Below are positions 1-6,083 of a stretch of 64,000 nucleotides of DNA, piece by piece; position 1 is the first letter of the stretch, and the number at the start of each line of letters is the position of its first letter. The position numbers and the translations under genes were made by a program. Source of the DNA: Thioalkalivibrio sp. ALJ24. Its GTDB lineage: Bacteria; Pseudomonadota; Gammaproteobacteria; Ectothiorhodospirales; Ectothiorhodospiraceae. The notes under the pieces are model-generated. The model searched no databases and was not told where the DNA came from. It was given only the letters and a program-made list of their open reading frames with translations. The DNA lies in NCBI RefSeq assembly GCF_000377785.1, contig NZ_KB898731.1:62001-126000 (forward strand), read 5' to 3'.

Positions 1-155
1 TGATCGCCCTGGCCCCGCCGGTGCCCACGGGGCCGGCCATCGCTGCGCCGACACTCGCCCTGGCCGCGCTGACGGTTTCCTTCGCCGTGGATATCGTCTA
101 TCTGTATCGGGGAAGACCCGCGTCGGATTCACCCCTCCCGGAGGACACGTCATGA
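1..155 (+). CDS. C-terminal end of a membrane protein (partial)
   Basis: The window opens inside an open frame (codons in phase with base 3) that stops at a TGA overlapping the ATG of the next gene (ATGA). About 50 residues are visible. They include a long hydrophobic stretch rich in Ala, Leu and Val that ends in VDIVYLYRGRP, then a short polar tail, as expected for the last transmembrane helix of an inner-membrane protein and its cytoplasmic tail. The 4-base overlap suggests translational coupling to yceI. YceI genes are often paired with cytochrome b561-type genes, but too little is visible to identify this protein. Confidence 0.55.
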   Translation, partial: IALAPPVPTGPAIAAPTLALAALTVSFAVDIVYLYRGRPASDSPLPEDTS

Positions 156-763
156 AGAACCGATTCCGCACCCTGGCCACCACCGCCCTTATGGGACTTG
201 CATGGATGCTGCCAGCCGGCGCCGCGGCCATGGACGAATGGGAGATCGACACCGAGCACTTCGCGGTCGGGTTTATGGTCGATCACGCCGGATACGCGCG
301 AGTGCTGGGGATGTTTCTCGAGGCCGAAGGCGCCTTCATGTTCGACCCGGATACCGGCGAGCTGGGGGAGGGCCATTTCGTGGTGCAGACCGACAGCGTG
401 TTCACCAACCACGAGGAACGCGACGACCATCTGCGTAACGAGGACTTCCTCGACGTGGAAAACTACCCCGAGATGCGTTTTACCGCGACGGACTACGAGC
501 CCACCGGCGAGGACAGCGGGCAACTGACCGGTGATCTCGAACTGCTGGGCGAAACCCGGCCAATCACTCTGGACGTGACCATCAACAAGGTCGGACGCTA
601 CCCGTTCCCGCTGGGCGGCGTCTTCTCGCGTCCTTACGTACTGGGCGCCTCGATGCGCGGGGAATTCCAGCGCAGTGACTTCGGCATGGACTACGGGCTG
701 ATCCGCGACATCGTGGGGGACACGGTGGAACTGATCATCGAATTCGAGGCGCAGCGTCAGTAG
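152..763 (+). CDS. yceI: YceI family periplasmic lipid-binding protein
   Basis: This 203-residue protein starts with a clear Sec signal peptide (basic MKNRFR, hydrophobic core, cleavage near AAA-MDEW). The rest matches the YceI lipocalin-like beta-barrel: the N-terminal W-x-ID-x-H pattern, a central segment DHLRNEDFLDVENYP with the family's D-x-FFD-type core, PITLDVTIN, and the closing strand DTVELIIEFEA. YceI proteins bind isoprenoid or other lipid chains in the periplasm; the ligand here is unknown. The start is supported by GGAGGACACGTC just upstream. It overlaps the preceding membrane-protein gene by four bases. Confidence 0.9.
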   Translation: MKNRFRTLATTALMGLAWMLPAGAAAMDEWEIDTEHFAVGFMVDHAGYARVLGMFLEAEGAFMFDPDTGELGEGHFVVQTDSVFTNHEERDDHLRNEDFLDVENYPEMRFTATDYEPTGEDSGQLTGDLELLGETRPITLDVTINKVGRYPFPLGGVFSRPYVLGASMRGEFQRSDFGMDYGLIRDIVGDTVELIIEFEAQRQ

Positions 764-804
764 CCGCGCCGGGAAGCCGGGGACCGGGGCCCCCGGCCCT
801 GCCT

Positions 805-1041
805 TCAGGCCGTGGTGTTGACCAGCGTCCCGACGTTGTCGGGCAGCGCCTCGGCCGCACCGGCCGCCGCCTCCACGCTGGCACCGGCCCCCGCGTTCAC
901 GTCGGCCACGCCCTCGATCAGCTGCGTCACCGCAGACCCTTCGGCTTCCATGGCACGGTTCATCACCGCGATGTCCTTCTGCTGCATCAGGCTGGCCTGC
1001 TGCATCTGCACGGATTGAGAAACCGCTGCGTTGACATCCAT
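805..1041 (-). CDS. YjfB-like putative motility protein
   Basis: This is a small protein of 78 residues beginning MDVNAAVSQSV and ending in NVGTLVNTTA. The Gln/Met-rich N-terminal helix (QMQQASLMQQ), the central AVTQLIEGV segment and the terminal VNTTA are characteristic of the YjfB family (putative motility protein). The ATG at 1041 is preceded by AAGGAGGTACCC, an excellent ribosome binding site. That is why this start is preferred over a GTG seven codons upstream. No function has been shown for the family. No flagellar genes are visible nearby, so the gene stands alone. Confidence 0.75.
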   Translation of the reverse strand: MDVNAAVSQSVQMQQASLMQQKDIAVMNRAMEAEGSAVTQLIEGVADVNAGAGASVEAAAGAAEALPDNVGTLVNTTA

Positions 1042-1115
1042 GGGTACCTCCTTGACGTTCACAGACGCTTCCGAATGTATGAACCGTCTGCGCCGGGGCT
1101 AACGGCAGGCTGCAG

Positions 1116-1736
1116 TCAGGCTTTAGGGTCCGAGGGAAGATTTTTTCGCACCACCGACGGGCGGGCGGTAAAACGCCGCATCACGCCCCGTGCCACCCGG
1201 TCATGCGGGTCGATGGCAAACCCCGCGGCCTCCACCGCCGCCTCGGTGTCGCGATTCGGATGGCAGCCGCCCGCGATGCAGGTCCAGGCCGGCTGCACCC
1301 GATCCTGCAGGCGCGCCAGGGTCGGACGCGTGTGCCGCACGTGTTCCAGCATGCGCAGCTCGCCCCCGGTATCCAGCACCCGCCGAACCTCGCCCAGCGC
1401 CCGCGGCGGGTCCTGCACCGAACAGAACACCAGCCCTGAAACCACCACGTCGAATCGCCCGTCGTCGAAGGGCAGGGCCTCCGCCCGGGCGATCACCAGC
1501 GGCACCTCGGGGGCACGCCAGCGTGCCCGGCGCGCGGCCGCCGGGTCGGGCTCGATGGCCACCACCTGCGCCGGAGATAAATACAGGGGAAGGTTACGAC
1601 CCGTGCCGCAACCCACCTCCAGGATCCGGCCATGCACGCCGTCCAGCAGGCGCTCCCGCCAGCGGCGCAGACCGAGCAGCTCGGCCACCCGCATGAAGCC
1701 ATCATAAAGCCAGGGAATCTGTTCCAGTCCGCGCAT
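1116..1736 (-). CDS. Class I SAM-dependent methyltransferase (UbiE-like)
   Basis: The 206-residue product starts MRGLEQIPWLYDGFMR and carries a Rossmann methyltransferase fold. The glycine-rich SAM motif I is ILEVGCGTGRNLPLY, followed by the acidic end of strand 2 (VVAIEPDP), FDVVVSGLVFCSV (motif post-I/II region) and LRMLEHVRH. This resembles small UbiE/Coq5-type or phospholipid-methyltransferase-like enzymes, but nothing indicates the substrate. The ATG at 1736 is preceded by AGGTGAC. The frame stays open further upstream, but those residues look non-coding. It stands alone between a YjfB-like gene and a non-coding stretch. Confidence 0.75.
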   Translation of the reverse strand: MRGLEQIPWLYDGFMRVAELLGLRRWRERLLDGVHGRILEVGCGTGRNLPLYLSPAQVVAIEPDPAAARRARWRAPEVPLVIARAEALPFDDGRFDVVVSGLVFCSVQDPPRALGEVRRVLDTGGELRMLEHVRHTRPTLARLQDRVQPAWTCIAGGCHPNRDTEAAVEAAGFAIDPHDRVARGVMRRFTARPSVVRKNLPSDPKA

Positions 1737-1887
1737 GTCACCTGCCTTGATCCGGATCCTCCGGTTCCGACCCCGGCGACCGGGAAGAAGTGCCCGACTG
1801 CCCCTTTTCGTGAACTGTATCGCACGCACCGGACGCAAATCGGAACTTCTCAGGCTGCGGTTCGTCCGACGCAATGAAGGGTGAGGG

Positions 1888-2048
1888 AAGCCCCGCCGCC
1901 GATCCGGCGGGGGGCTTCAGCCCCCGGGCCACGACGTGGCCACTGCATGGTGTGGACCCGGTCTACGACCGGGGCATCGAGACAACCGACTCCCTCCGTC
2001 ACACGGTTGTTTCTGGATTAAGCCCGGCCCTGGTCGGGCTTCTTTTTT
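1888..2048 (+). ncRNA. Candidate structured small RNA of unknown type
   Basis: The interval 1737-2150 has no convincing gene. Within it, 1888-2048 can fold into a series of hairpins on the plus strand: a GC-rich stem with arms near 1888 and 1919, the GGCCACGACGTGGCC stem near 1926-1942, and ACAACCG/CGGTTGT at 1982-1988/2004-2010. It ends in an intrinsic terminator with a T-run. No plus-strand coding gene lies upstream to use this terminator. The sequence does not carry the signature bases of SRP RNA, 6S RNA or tmRNA as far as can be judged by eye. The 5' end is a guess, and 1737-1887 shows nothing recognisable. Confidence 0.35.
2020..2048 (+). terminator. Intrinsic terminator of the candidate small RNA
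   Basis: The arms AAGCCCG (2020-2026) and CGGGCTT (2035-2041) form a stem followed by CTTTTTT. The T-run lies only on the plus strand, so the terminated transcript runs rightwards although no plus-strand gene precedes it. Confidence 0.75.
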
Positions 2049-2107
2049 CGCATCTCCTCATCCGCGATCTTCTCCCCCGCGCCGACACGCCCATGGAACC
2101 GGCAACG

Positions 2108-2143
2108 AAAAAGGCCCGCAACCACCGGATGGCTGCGGGCCTT
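2108..2143 (-). terminator. Intrinsic terminator downstream of tRNA-Glu
   Basis: A stem with AAGGCCCGCA / TGCGGGCCTT arms is followed on the minus strand by TTTTTCG. It ends the gltX-tRNA-Ala-tRNA-Glu transcription unit. Confidence 0.8.
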
Positions 2144-2150
2144 TGGAATA

Positions 2151-2226
2151 TGGCGTCCCCACGGGGATTCGAACCCCGGTCGCTGCCGTGAAAGGGCAGT
2201 GTCCTAGGCCTCTAGACGATGGGGAC
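2151..2226 (-). tRNA. tRNA-Glu (anticodon TTC)
   Basis: Read on the minus strand this is a 76-nt cloverleaf that starts GTCCCCATCGTCTAGAGGCC, has anticodon TTC in the loop CCTTTCAC, a GGTTCGAATCC T-arm and an encoded CCA end. The acceptor arms GTCCCCA and TGGGGAC pair. It lies downstream of gltX, whose product charges it, and is followed by an intrinsic terminator. Confidence 0.97.
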
Positions 2227-2252
2227 GCAGAGGCAACGTCCTTGCTGCAAAC

Positions 2253-2480
2253 CTAATCGGGCGGGCCCCGTGGCCTTTCAACACGCCCCCTGACCTTCGG
2301 GGGATGCAGGATGGTCGTCACCACACCGTTGAAAAGCAGCAAAAAGCCCAGCGGGACCATCGCGACCAGCATCTTGGACCATGTCTGCTCACCGGCAAAC
2401 ATCAGGCCGAAACCACCGATCAGTCCCACGATCGACAAAACCAGCCCAACGTAAACGGAGATCATCCCAAAACGATGCAT
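2253..2480 (-). CDS. Small two-helix membrane protein of unknown function
   Basis: A 75-residue protein starting MHRFGMISVYVG has two strongly hydrophobic helices: VYVGLVLSIVGLIGGFGLMF near residues 8-27, and LVAMVPLGFLLLFNGVVTTIL near residues 36-56. A short basic/proline-rich tail follows. The frame extends upstream into tRNA-Ala, so the internal ATG at 2480 is the only sensible start. No family is recognised. It sits between the two tRNA genes on the same strand and would be on the same transcript. Confidence 0.55.
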   Translation of the reverse strand: MHRFGMISVYVGLVLSIVGLIGGFGLMFAGEQTWSKMLVAMVPLGFLLLFNGVVTTILHPPKVRGRVERPRGPPD

Positions 2481-2504
2481 CGCTGATCCTGCCTTTCGCC
2501 GTAA

Positions 2505-2580
2505 TGGTGGAGCCAGGCGGGATCGAACCGCCGACCTCCTGCATGCCATGCAGGCGCTCTCCCAGCTGAGCTATGGCCCC
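2505..2580 (-). tRNA. tRNA-Ala (anticodon GGC)
   Basis: The minus strand gives a 76-nt cloverleaf starting GGGGCCATAGCTCAGCTGGG. It has anticodon GGC in TGCATGGCATGCA, T-arm GGTTCGATCCC and an encoded CCA end; the acceptor arms GGGGCCA and TGGCTCC pair. It lies 43 bases downstream of gltX on the same strand. Confidence 0.97.
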
Positions 2581-2623
2581 GTAACCGGCGAGGTGCGTAA
2601 TTTAGCCACACCCCTTTTACCTG

Positions 2624-4030
2624 TCAACCCGCCTGCGCGGAAATTCTCGCGATCGCCCGTTCGATCCGCTCCAGCGCGCGCTCGCGCCCGATGAGCACAA
2701 GCGTGTCGTCGATCGGTGGAGATACCGTACCCCCGGTCAGCGCGACACGCAATGGCTGCGCGACCTTGCCCAGTTTCAGGTCCAGGCGTTCGGCGGTGTG
2801 CTGCACCACCTCGTGCAGGGCCTCCTGTTCCCAGGCCCCCAGGGCACTGAAGCCATCGTGCAGGGTCTGCAGCACCGGGCGCGTATCGGGCGTCAGCTGC
2901 TTGCGCTCGGCCTTCGGATCGTAGTCGTCGAAGTCGCGGTAAAAATACACGCTGTTCTCGGCCATCTCGCGCAGCGTACGCGCCCGTTCCCGCTGCGCCA
3001 GCACCACCTGCCGCAGTTCCGGCCCCTCGGCGGGATCCACGCCCAGCTGGCCCAGGTGCCATCCCAGCTCCAGCGCCACATGGTCGGGATCCAGGGTCTT
3101 GATGTAGTGCTGGTTCAGCCACAGCAGCTTGTCGGGGTTGATGGCCGAGGCGGACTGATTCACGTCCTCGATATCGAACAGGCGTACCAGCTCGTCCAGC
3201 GAGAAGATCTCCTGATCACCGTGGGCCCACCCCAGGCGCACCAGATAGTTCAGCAGCGCCTCCGGCAGGTAGCCCTCCTCGCGGAACTGCATCACCGACA
3301 CCGCCCCGTGGCGCTTGGACAGCTTGGCGCCGTCCGGCCCCATGATCATCGGCAGGTGCCCGTAACGCGGCGGTTCCACACCCAGGGCCTTGAGGATGTT
3401 GATCTGGCGCGGGGTATTGTTCAGGTGGTCATCGCCACGCACCACATGGCTGATGCCCATGTCCATGTCGTCCACCACCACGGTGAGGTTGTAGGTCGGC
3501 GAGCCGTCGGAGCGGGCAATGATCAGGTCATCCAGCTCGCTGTTCTGGAATGCCACCTTGCCGCGCACCATGTCGTCAACGATGGTCGCGCCCTCGTCCG
3601 GGGTGCGGAACCGGATCACCGGCTCCACGCCGTCACGCGGTTCGGTACGTGCGCGGCAGCGGCCGTCGTAGCGCGGCTTTTCCTTGCGTGCCTTCTGCTC
3701 CTCGCGCATCGCGTCCAGCTCTTCCTTCGTGCAGTAGCAGCGATAGGCGTGGCCGGAGGCCAGCAGCTGATCGATCACCTCGCGATACCGGTCGAAATGC
3801 TCGGTCTGGTAGAACGGGCCCTTGTCGTAGGTCAGGCCCAGCCAGTTCATGCCCTCGAGGATCGCATTCACCGACTCGGCGGTACTGCGCTCGAGATCGG
3901 TGTCCTCGATACGCAGTACGAACTCGCCACCATGGTGGCGGGCGTACAGCCAGGAAAACAGTGCGGTGCGGGCACCGCCGATGTGCAGATAGCCGGTGGG
4001 GCTCGGGGCGAAACGGGTACGCAGGGTCAT
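2624..4030 (-). CDS. gltX: Glutamyl-tRNA synthetase
   Basis: This class I aminoacyl-tRNA synthetase of 468 residues attaches glutamate to tRNA-Glu. The HIGH signature is present as HIGG at residues 16-19, and KLSKR is at 236-240. Residues TRFAPSPTGYLHIGG and the LPMIMGPDGAKLSKRHG block are typical of bacterial GltX. Length is normal for the family. The ATG at 4030 matches the usual GltX N-terminus (MTLRTRFAPSPTG); an upstream in-frame GTG at 4066 has no ribosome binding site. The gene is followed by tRNA-Ala and tRNA-Glu on the same strand, so enzyme and substrate RNA may share a transcript. Confidence 0.97.
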   Translation of the reverse strand: MTLRTRFAPSPTGYLHIGGARTALFSWLYARHHGGEFVLRIEDTDLERSTAESVNAILEGMNWLGLTYDKGPFYQTEHFDRYREVIDQLLASGHAYRCYCTKEELDAMREEQKARKEKPRYDGRCRARTEPRDGVEPVIRFRTPDEGATIVDDMVRGKVAFQNSELDDLIIARSDGSPTYNLTVVVDDMDMGISHVVRGDDHLNNTPRQINILKALGVEPPRYGHLPMIMGPDGAKLSKRHGAVSVMQFREEGYLPEALLNYLVRLGWAHGDQEIFSLDELVRLFDIEDVNQSASAINPDKLLWLNQHYIKTLDPDHVALELGWHLGQLGVDPAEGPELRQVVLAQRERARTLREMAENSVYFYRDFDDYDPKAERKQLTPDTRPVLQTLHDGFSALGAWEQEALHEVVQHTAERLDLKLGKVAQPLRVALTGGTVSPPIDDTLVLIGRERALERIERAIARISAQAG

Positions 4031-4184
4031 GCTCGGACCATCGGTTGCTTGGGTGAACGGGTGCACAGGGTAGCAGACGACCGCGCCCGTGGCCCCGGCA
4101 GGACGCAGAGGACGGTCTACAATGTCCTCAGGGGCCGCCAGGAGCCTGTCCGCGGCCCCTTCAACCCGATAAGGGGGTTATGCG

Positions 4185-4457
4185 ATGACCCGAAACCGGA
4201 GCTTCATCGCCTGTTCCGTGGCCCTTGCCGCCACCCCGGTCCTGCCCGTCTCGGCGCTCGCTGATCGCACGGATCCCGCAGAGGGTACGGAGCTCTATTT
4301 CATCAGTCCGCAGGATGGAGACACCGTCGTGAGTCCGATCCATGTGCGCATGGGCCTGCGCGGCACCCACACCCTGCAGCTGCTCTTCATGGACTATCGC
4401 CACATCAGCTTCGACCCGCCGGTGGTGTCCGAACAGATCACCATCACGGTGGAATAG
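4185..4457 (+). CDS. Exported DUF4399-type protein lacking the middle of the domain
   Basis: The 90-residue product has a signal peptide (cleavage near ALA-DRTD). The first part of a DUF4399 domain (ELYFISPQDGDTVVSPIHVR) is joined directly to its last part (THTLQLLFMDYRHISF, then DPPVVSEQITITVE). In full DUF4399 proteins the two parts are separated by a segment containing a His-rich GHHH-type motif, which is absent here. The join is in frame and at a plausible position (GLRG-THTLQ), so this looks like an internal deletion rather than a frameshift. The gene is monocistronic, convergent with the cytochrome c peroxidase gene. Function is unknown and may be lost. Confidence 0.7.
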   Translation: MTRNRSFIACSVALAATPVLPVSALADRTDPAEGTELYFISPQDGDTVVSPIHVRMGLRGTHTLQLLFMDYRHISFDPPVVSEQITITVE

Positions 4458-4465
4458 AAGCCCCA

Positions 4466-4498
4466 TCAAAAAGGCCCCCTCCATTCATGGAGGGGGCC
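4466..4498 (-). terminator. Intrinsic terminator for the cytochrome c peroxidase gene
   Basis: A perfect 10-bp stem, GGCCCCCTCC / GGAGGGGGCC with an ATTCAT loop, is followed on the minus strand by TTTTTG. On the plus strand there is no T-run, so it mainly serves the minus-strand gene, although the hairpin could also stabilise the 3' end of the DUF4399 transcript. Confidence 0.8.
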
Positions 4499-4549
4499 GC
4501 GACAAGGGGATTCGCATCAACGCTCAGGTACCGCGCGATCCCCCGTGCA

Positions 4550-5551
4550 TCACGGCAGCGCCGGGATGGTGATGTCCGGCATCTCGCCGGTCAGGGCGTG
4601 CATGAACGCCTCGAGGTCTTCCAGCTCGTCTTCCGTGAAGTCGGTGTCCAGCATCTCCTGACCCATGATGTCGATGGCTTCCTTGAGGGTCTCGGTCTCT
4701 CCATTGTTCATGTAGGGGTAGGTCAGGGCCACGTTGCGCAGCGTCGGGGTCTTGAAGGCGTACTTGTCGCGCTCTTCCCCGGTCACCAGATAGCGCCCCT
4801 TGTCCTCGGAGCCGGGCACCTGGATTCGGTGGAAATTCGAGTCCGTCAGCGCCGGGCCGCGGTGGCAGGCCACGCAACCGTTGTCCGCGAACAGGGCCAT
4901 GCCGCGCTTCTGCTGCTCGGTCATCGCGTCCTCGTCACCCACCAGCCAGCGGTCCAGATCGGAGTTTGGCGTGTTCAGGGTACGCTGGAACGAGGCCAGG
5001 GCCTTGGCCACGTGATCGGTGTTCACGACGTTGTCGCCGTCATAATCCGGGTACGCCGCGTCGAACATCTCGATGTACTCGGGGAACTCCTCCAGACGCT
5101 CGATCGCTTCCTCCAGCGGCATCGCCATCTCCACCGCATCCTGGATCGGACCCAGGGCCTGACCTTCCAGGTCATCCTCGCGGCCGTCCCAGAACTGGGC
5201 CTCGAAGAACCCGGAGTTCAGCACCGTCGGACTGTTGCGTTCGCCCACCTGGCCGGCATGCCCAACGGCGCGCGGGATGCGGTCGGCCCAGCCCAGCGCG
5301 GGGTTGTGGCAGGTCGCGCAGGAGATCACGCCCGAGCTGGAGATGCGCGGCTCGAAGAACAGGAACTTGCCCAGCTCCACTTTCTCGTCGGTCAGGGAAT
5401 TGTCGGCCGGGATCGGCGGCAGGGCCGGCAGCGGCTCGAACATGTCGCGGTACTGGTCGTAATCACCGGCGAACGCGGGGGCCGACAGCCCCAGGGCCAC
5501 CGCAGTGCAGGCCGACAGCAGCAGGCCACGGAAGGTGCGGTTGTTCTGCAT
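4550..5551 (-). CDS. Periplasmic di-heme cytochrome c peroxidase
   Basis: This 333-residue bacterial cytochrome c peroxidase/MauG-family protein has a signal peptide (cleavage near AFA-GDYD) and two heme c sites: CATCH at residues 78-82 and CVACH at 226-230. It also has the family blocks SPTVLNSGFFEAQFWDGRE and TPTLRNVALTYPYMNNGE. Such enzymes reduce hydrogen peroxide in the periplasm with electrons from small c-type cytochromes. The usual PYMHxG motif reads PYMNNG here, so a commonly conserved His is an Asn. The ATG at 5551 follows AAGGAGCGCACC, whereas the frame upstream is non-coding. An FNR-like box lies 126 bases upstream, which fits the oxygen control known for ccp genes. Confidence 0.92.
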   Translation of the reverse strand: MQNNRTFRGLLLSACTAVALGLSAPAFAGDYDQYRDMFEPLPALPPIPADNSLTDEKVELGKFLFFEPRISSSGVISCATCHNPALGWADRIPRAVGHAGQVGERNSPTVLNSGFFEAQFWDGREDDLEGQALGPIQDAVEMAMPLEEAIERLEEFPEYIEMFDAAYPDYDGDNVVNTDHVAKALASFQRTLNTPNSDLDRWLVGDEDAMTEQQKRGMALFADNGCVACHRGPALTDSNFHRIQVPGSEDKGRYLVTGEERDKYAFKTPTLRNVALTYPYMNNGETETLKEAIDIMGQEMLDTDFTEDELEDLEAFMHALTGEMPDITIPALP

Positions 5552-5676
5552 GGTGCGCTCCTTTTTTGTTTTTGATGACACATTTCCGTCCGGGGCGCGG
5601 AGGAGAATGCGTGGACTCAGTCTAAAAGAAGCTCCTGCTGTTTGGGGGGCTTTCTGCAGGGCAATCCCGTCCAGAC

Positions 5677-5690
5677 TTGACATGGATCAT
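5677..5690. promoter_or_regulatory. Candidate FNR/ANR binding site
   Basis: TTGACATGGATCAT matches the FNR/ANR consensus TTGAY-N4-RTCAA at nine of ten defined positions. It lies in the divergent region between the cytochrome c peroxidase gene (minus strand) and the riboswitch-controlled porin gene (plus strand). An FNR-type regulator is encoded at 33071. Which promoter it serves is inference; ccp genes are known FNR/ANR targets in other proteobacteria. Apart from this box, 5552-5740 shows nothing recognisable. Confidence 0.5.
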
Positions 5691-5740
5691 CCCGCCCGCG
5701 ATTTGCTCCGGCGGTTCCGCCCGGTTAGAGTCCGCTCGCC

Positions 5741-5946
5741 TTCAGGTGCCCCGGCCCACGACGCCGGGGATAATCGGGAAGCCGGTGCGTGAATCGACGT
5801 TCGCAACGCCGGCACTGCCCCCGCAACGGTAGGCGAAGACAGGCGGCTCCACTGCCACTGCGGCGCATCCACGGGATGCCCGCGGGAAGGCGATCCGCCC
5901 GGGGTGTCCTGCACCCCCTTCGCGAGTCCGGAGACCGGCCTGGAGG
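5741..5946 (+). promoter_or_regulatory. Cobalamin (B12) riboswitch upstream of porin and cytochrome c'
   Basis: The conserved blocks of the cobalamin riboswitch appear in order on the plus strand: CAGGTGCC at the 5' end, GGGATAATCGGGAAGCCGGTG, GCCGGCACTGCCCCCGCAAC, the B12-box core GCCACTG near 5861, and GAGTCCGGAGACCGGCCT at the 3' end (about 5924-5941). Binding of adenosylcobalamin normally represses the downstream genes. The first gene downstream is a porin, followed by a cytochrome c'; neither is a usual target. Confidence 0.9.
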
Positions 5947-6008
5947 AAACCCGACGCCGCGGCGGGCGGCCGAGCGGGACTGGGCCGGTGTGTCCGCCCC
6001 CTTCCCCC

Positions 6009-6075
6009 TGCTCCCTTGCCCGACTGCCGGTGTCGTTTCATCCACGGCGTGCGGGGTCGCGCGCCCAAGGGAGCA
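6009..6075 (+). promoter_or_regulatory. RBS-sequestering hairpin, likely riboswitch expression platform
   Basis: TGCTCCCTTG at 6009-6018 is perfectly complementary over 10 bases to CAAGGGAGCA at 6066-6075, which contains the Shine-Dalgarno sequence (AAGGGAG) of the porin gene at 6084. Pairing would hide the ribosome binding site, so the riboswitch probably acts on translation initiation. No intrinsic terminator is visible between riboswitch and gene. Confidence 0.55.
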
Positions 6076-6083
6076 TCACAACA

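Noticed and set aside
767-800. Possible bidirectional terminator between yceI and the YjfB-like gene
   Set aside because: GC-rich arms can pair, but neither strand shows a convincing T-run after the stem.
1874-2191. 105-codon plus-strand open frame
   Set aside because: It runs through a terminator and into tRNA-Glu, and the protein has no coherent composition.
2481-2549. Extended N-terminus of the small two-helix membrane protein
   Set aside because: The extension would be encoded by tRNA-Ala sequence; the internal ATG at 2480 is used.
2798-4264. 488-codon open frame antisense to gltX
   Set aside because: It lies over gltX and has His/Arg/Gln-rich composition typical of GC-rich shadow frames.
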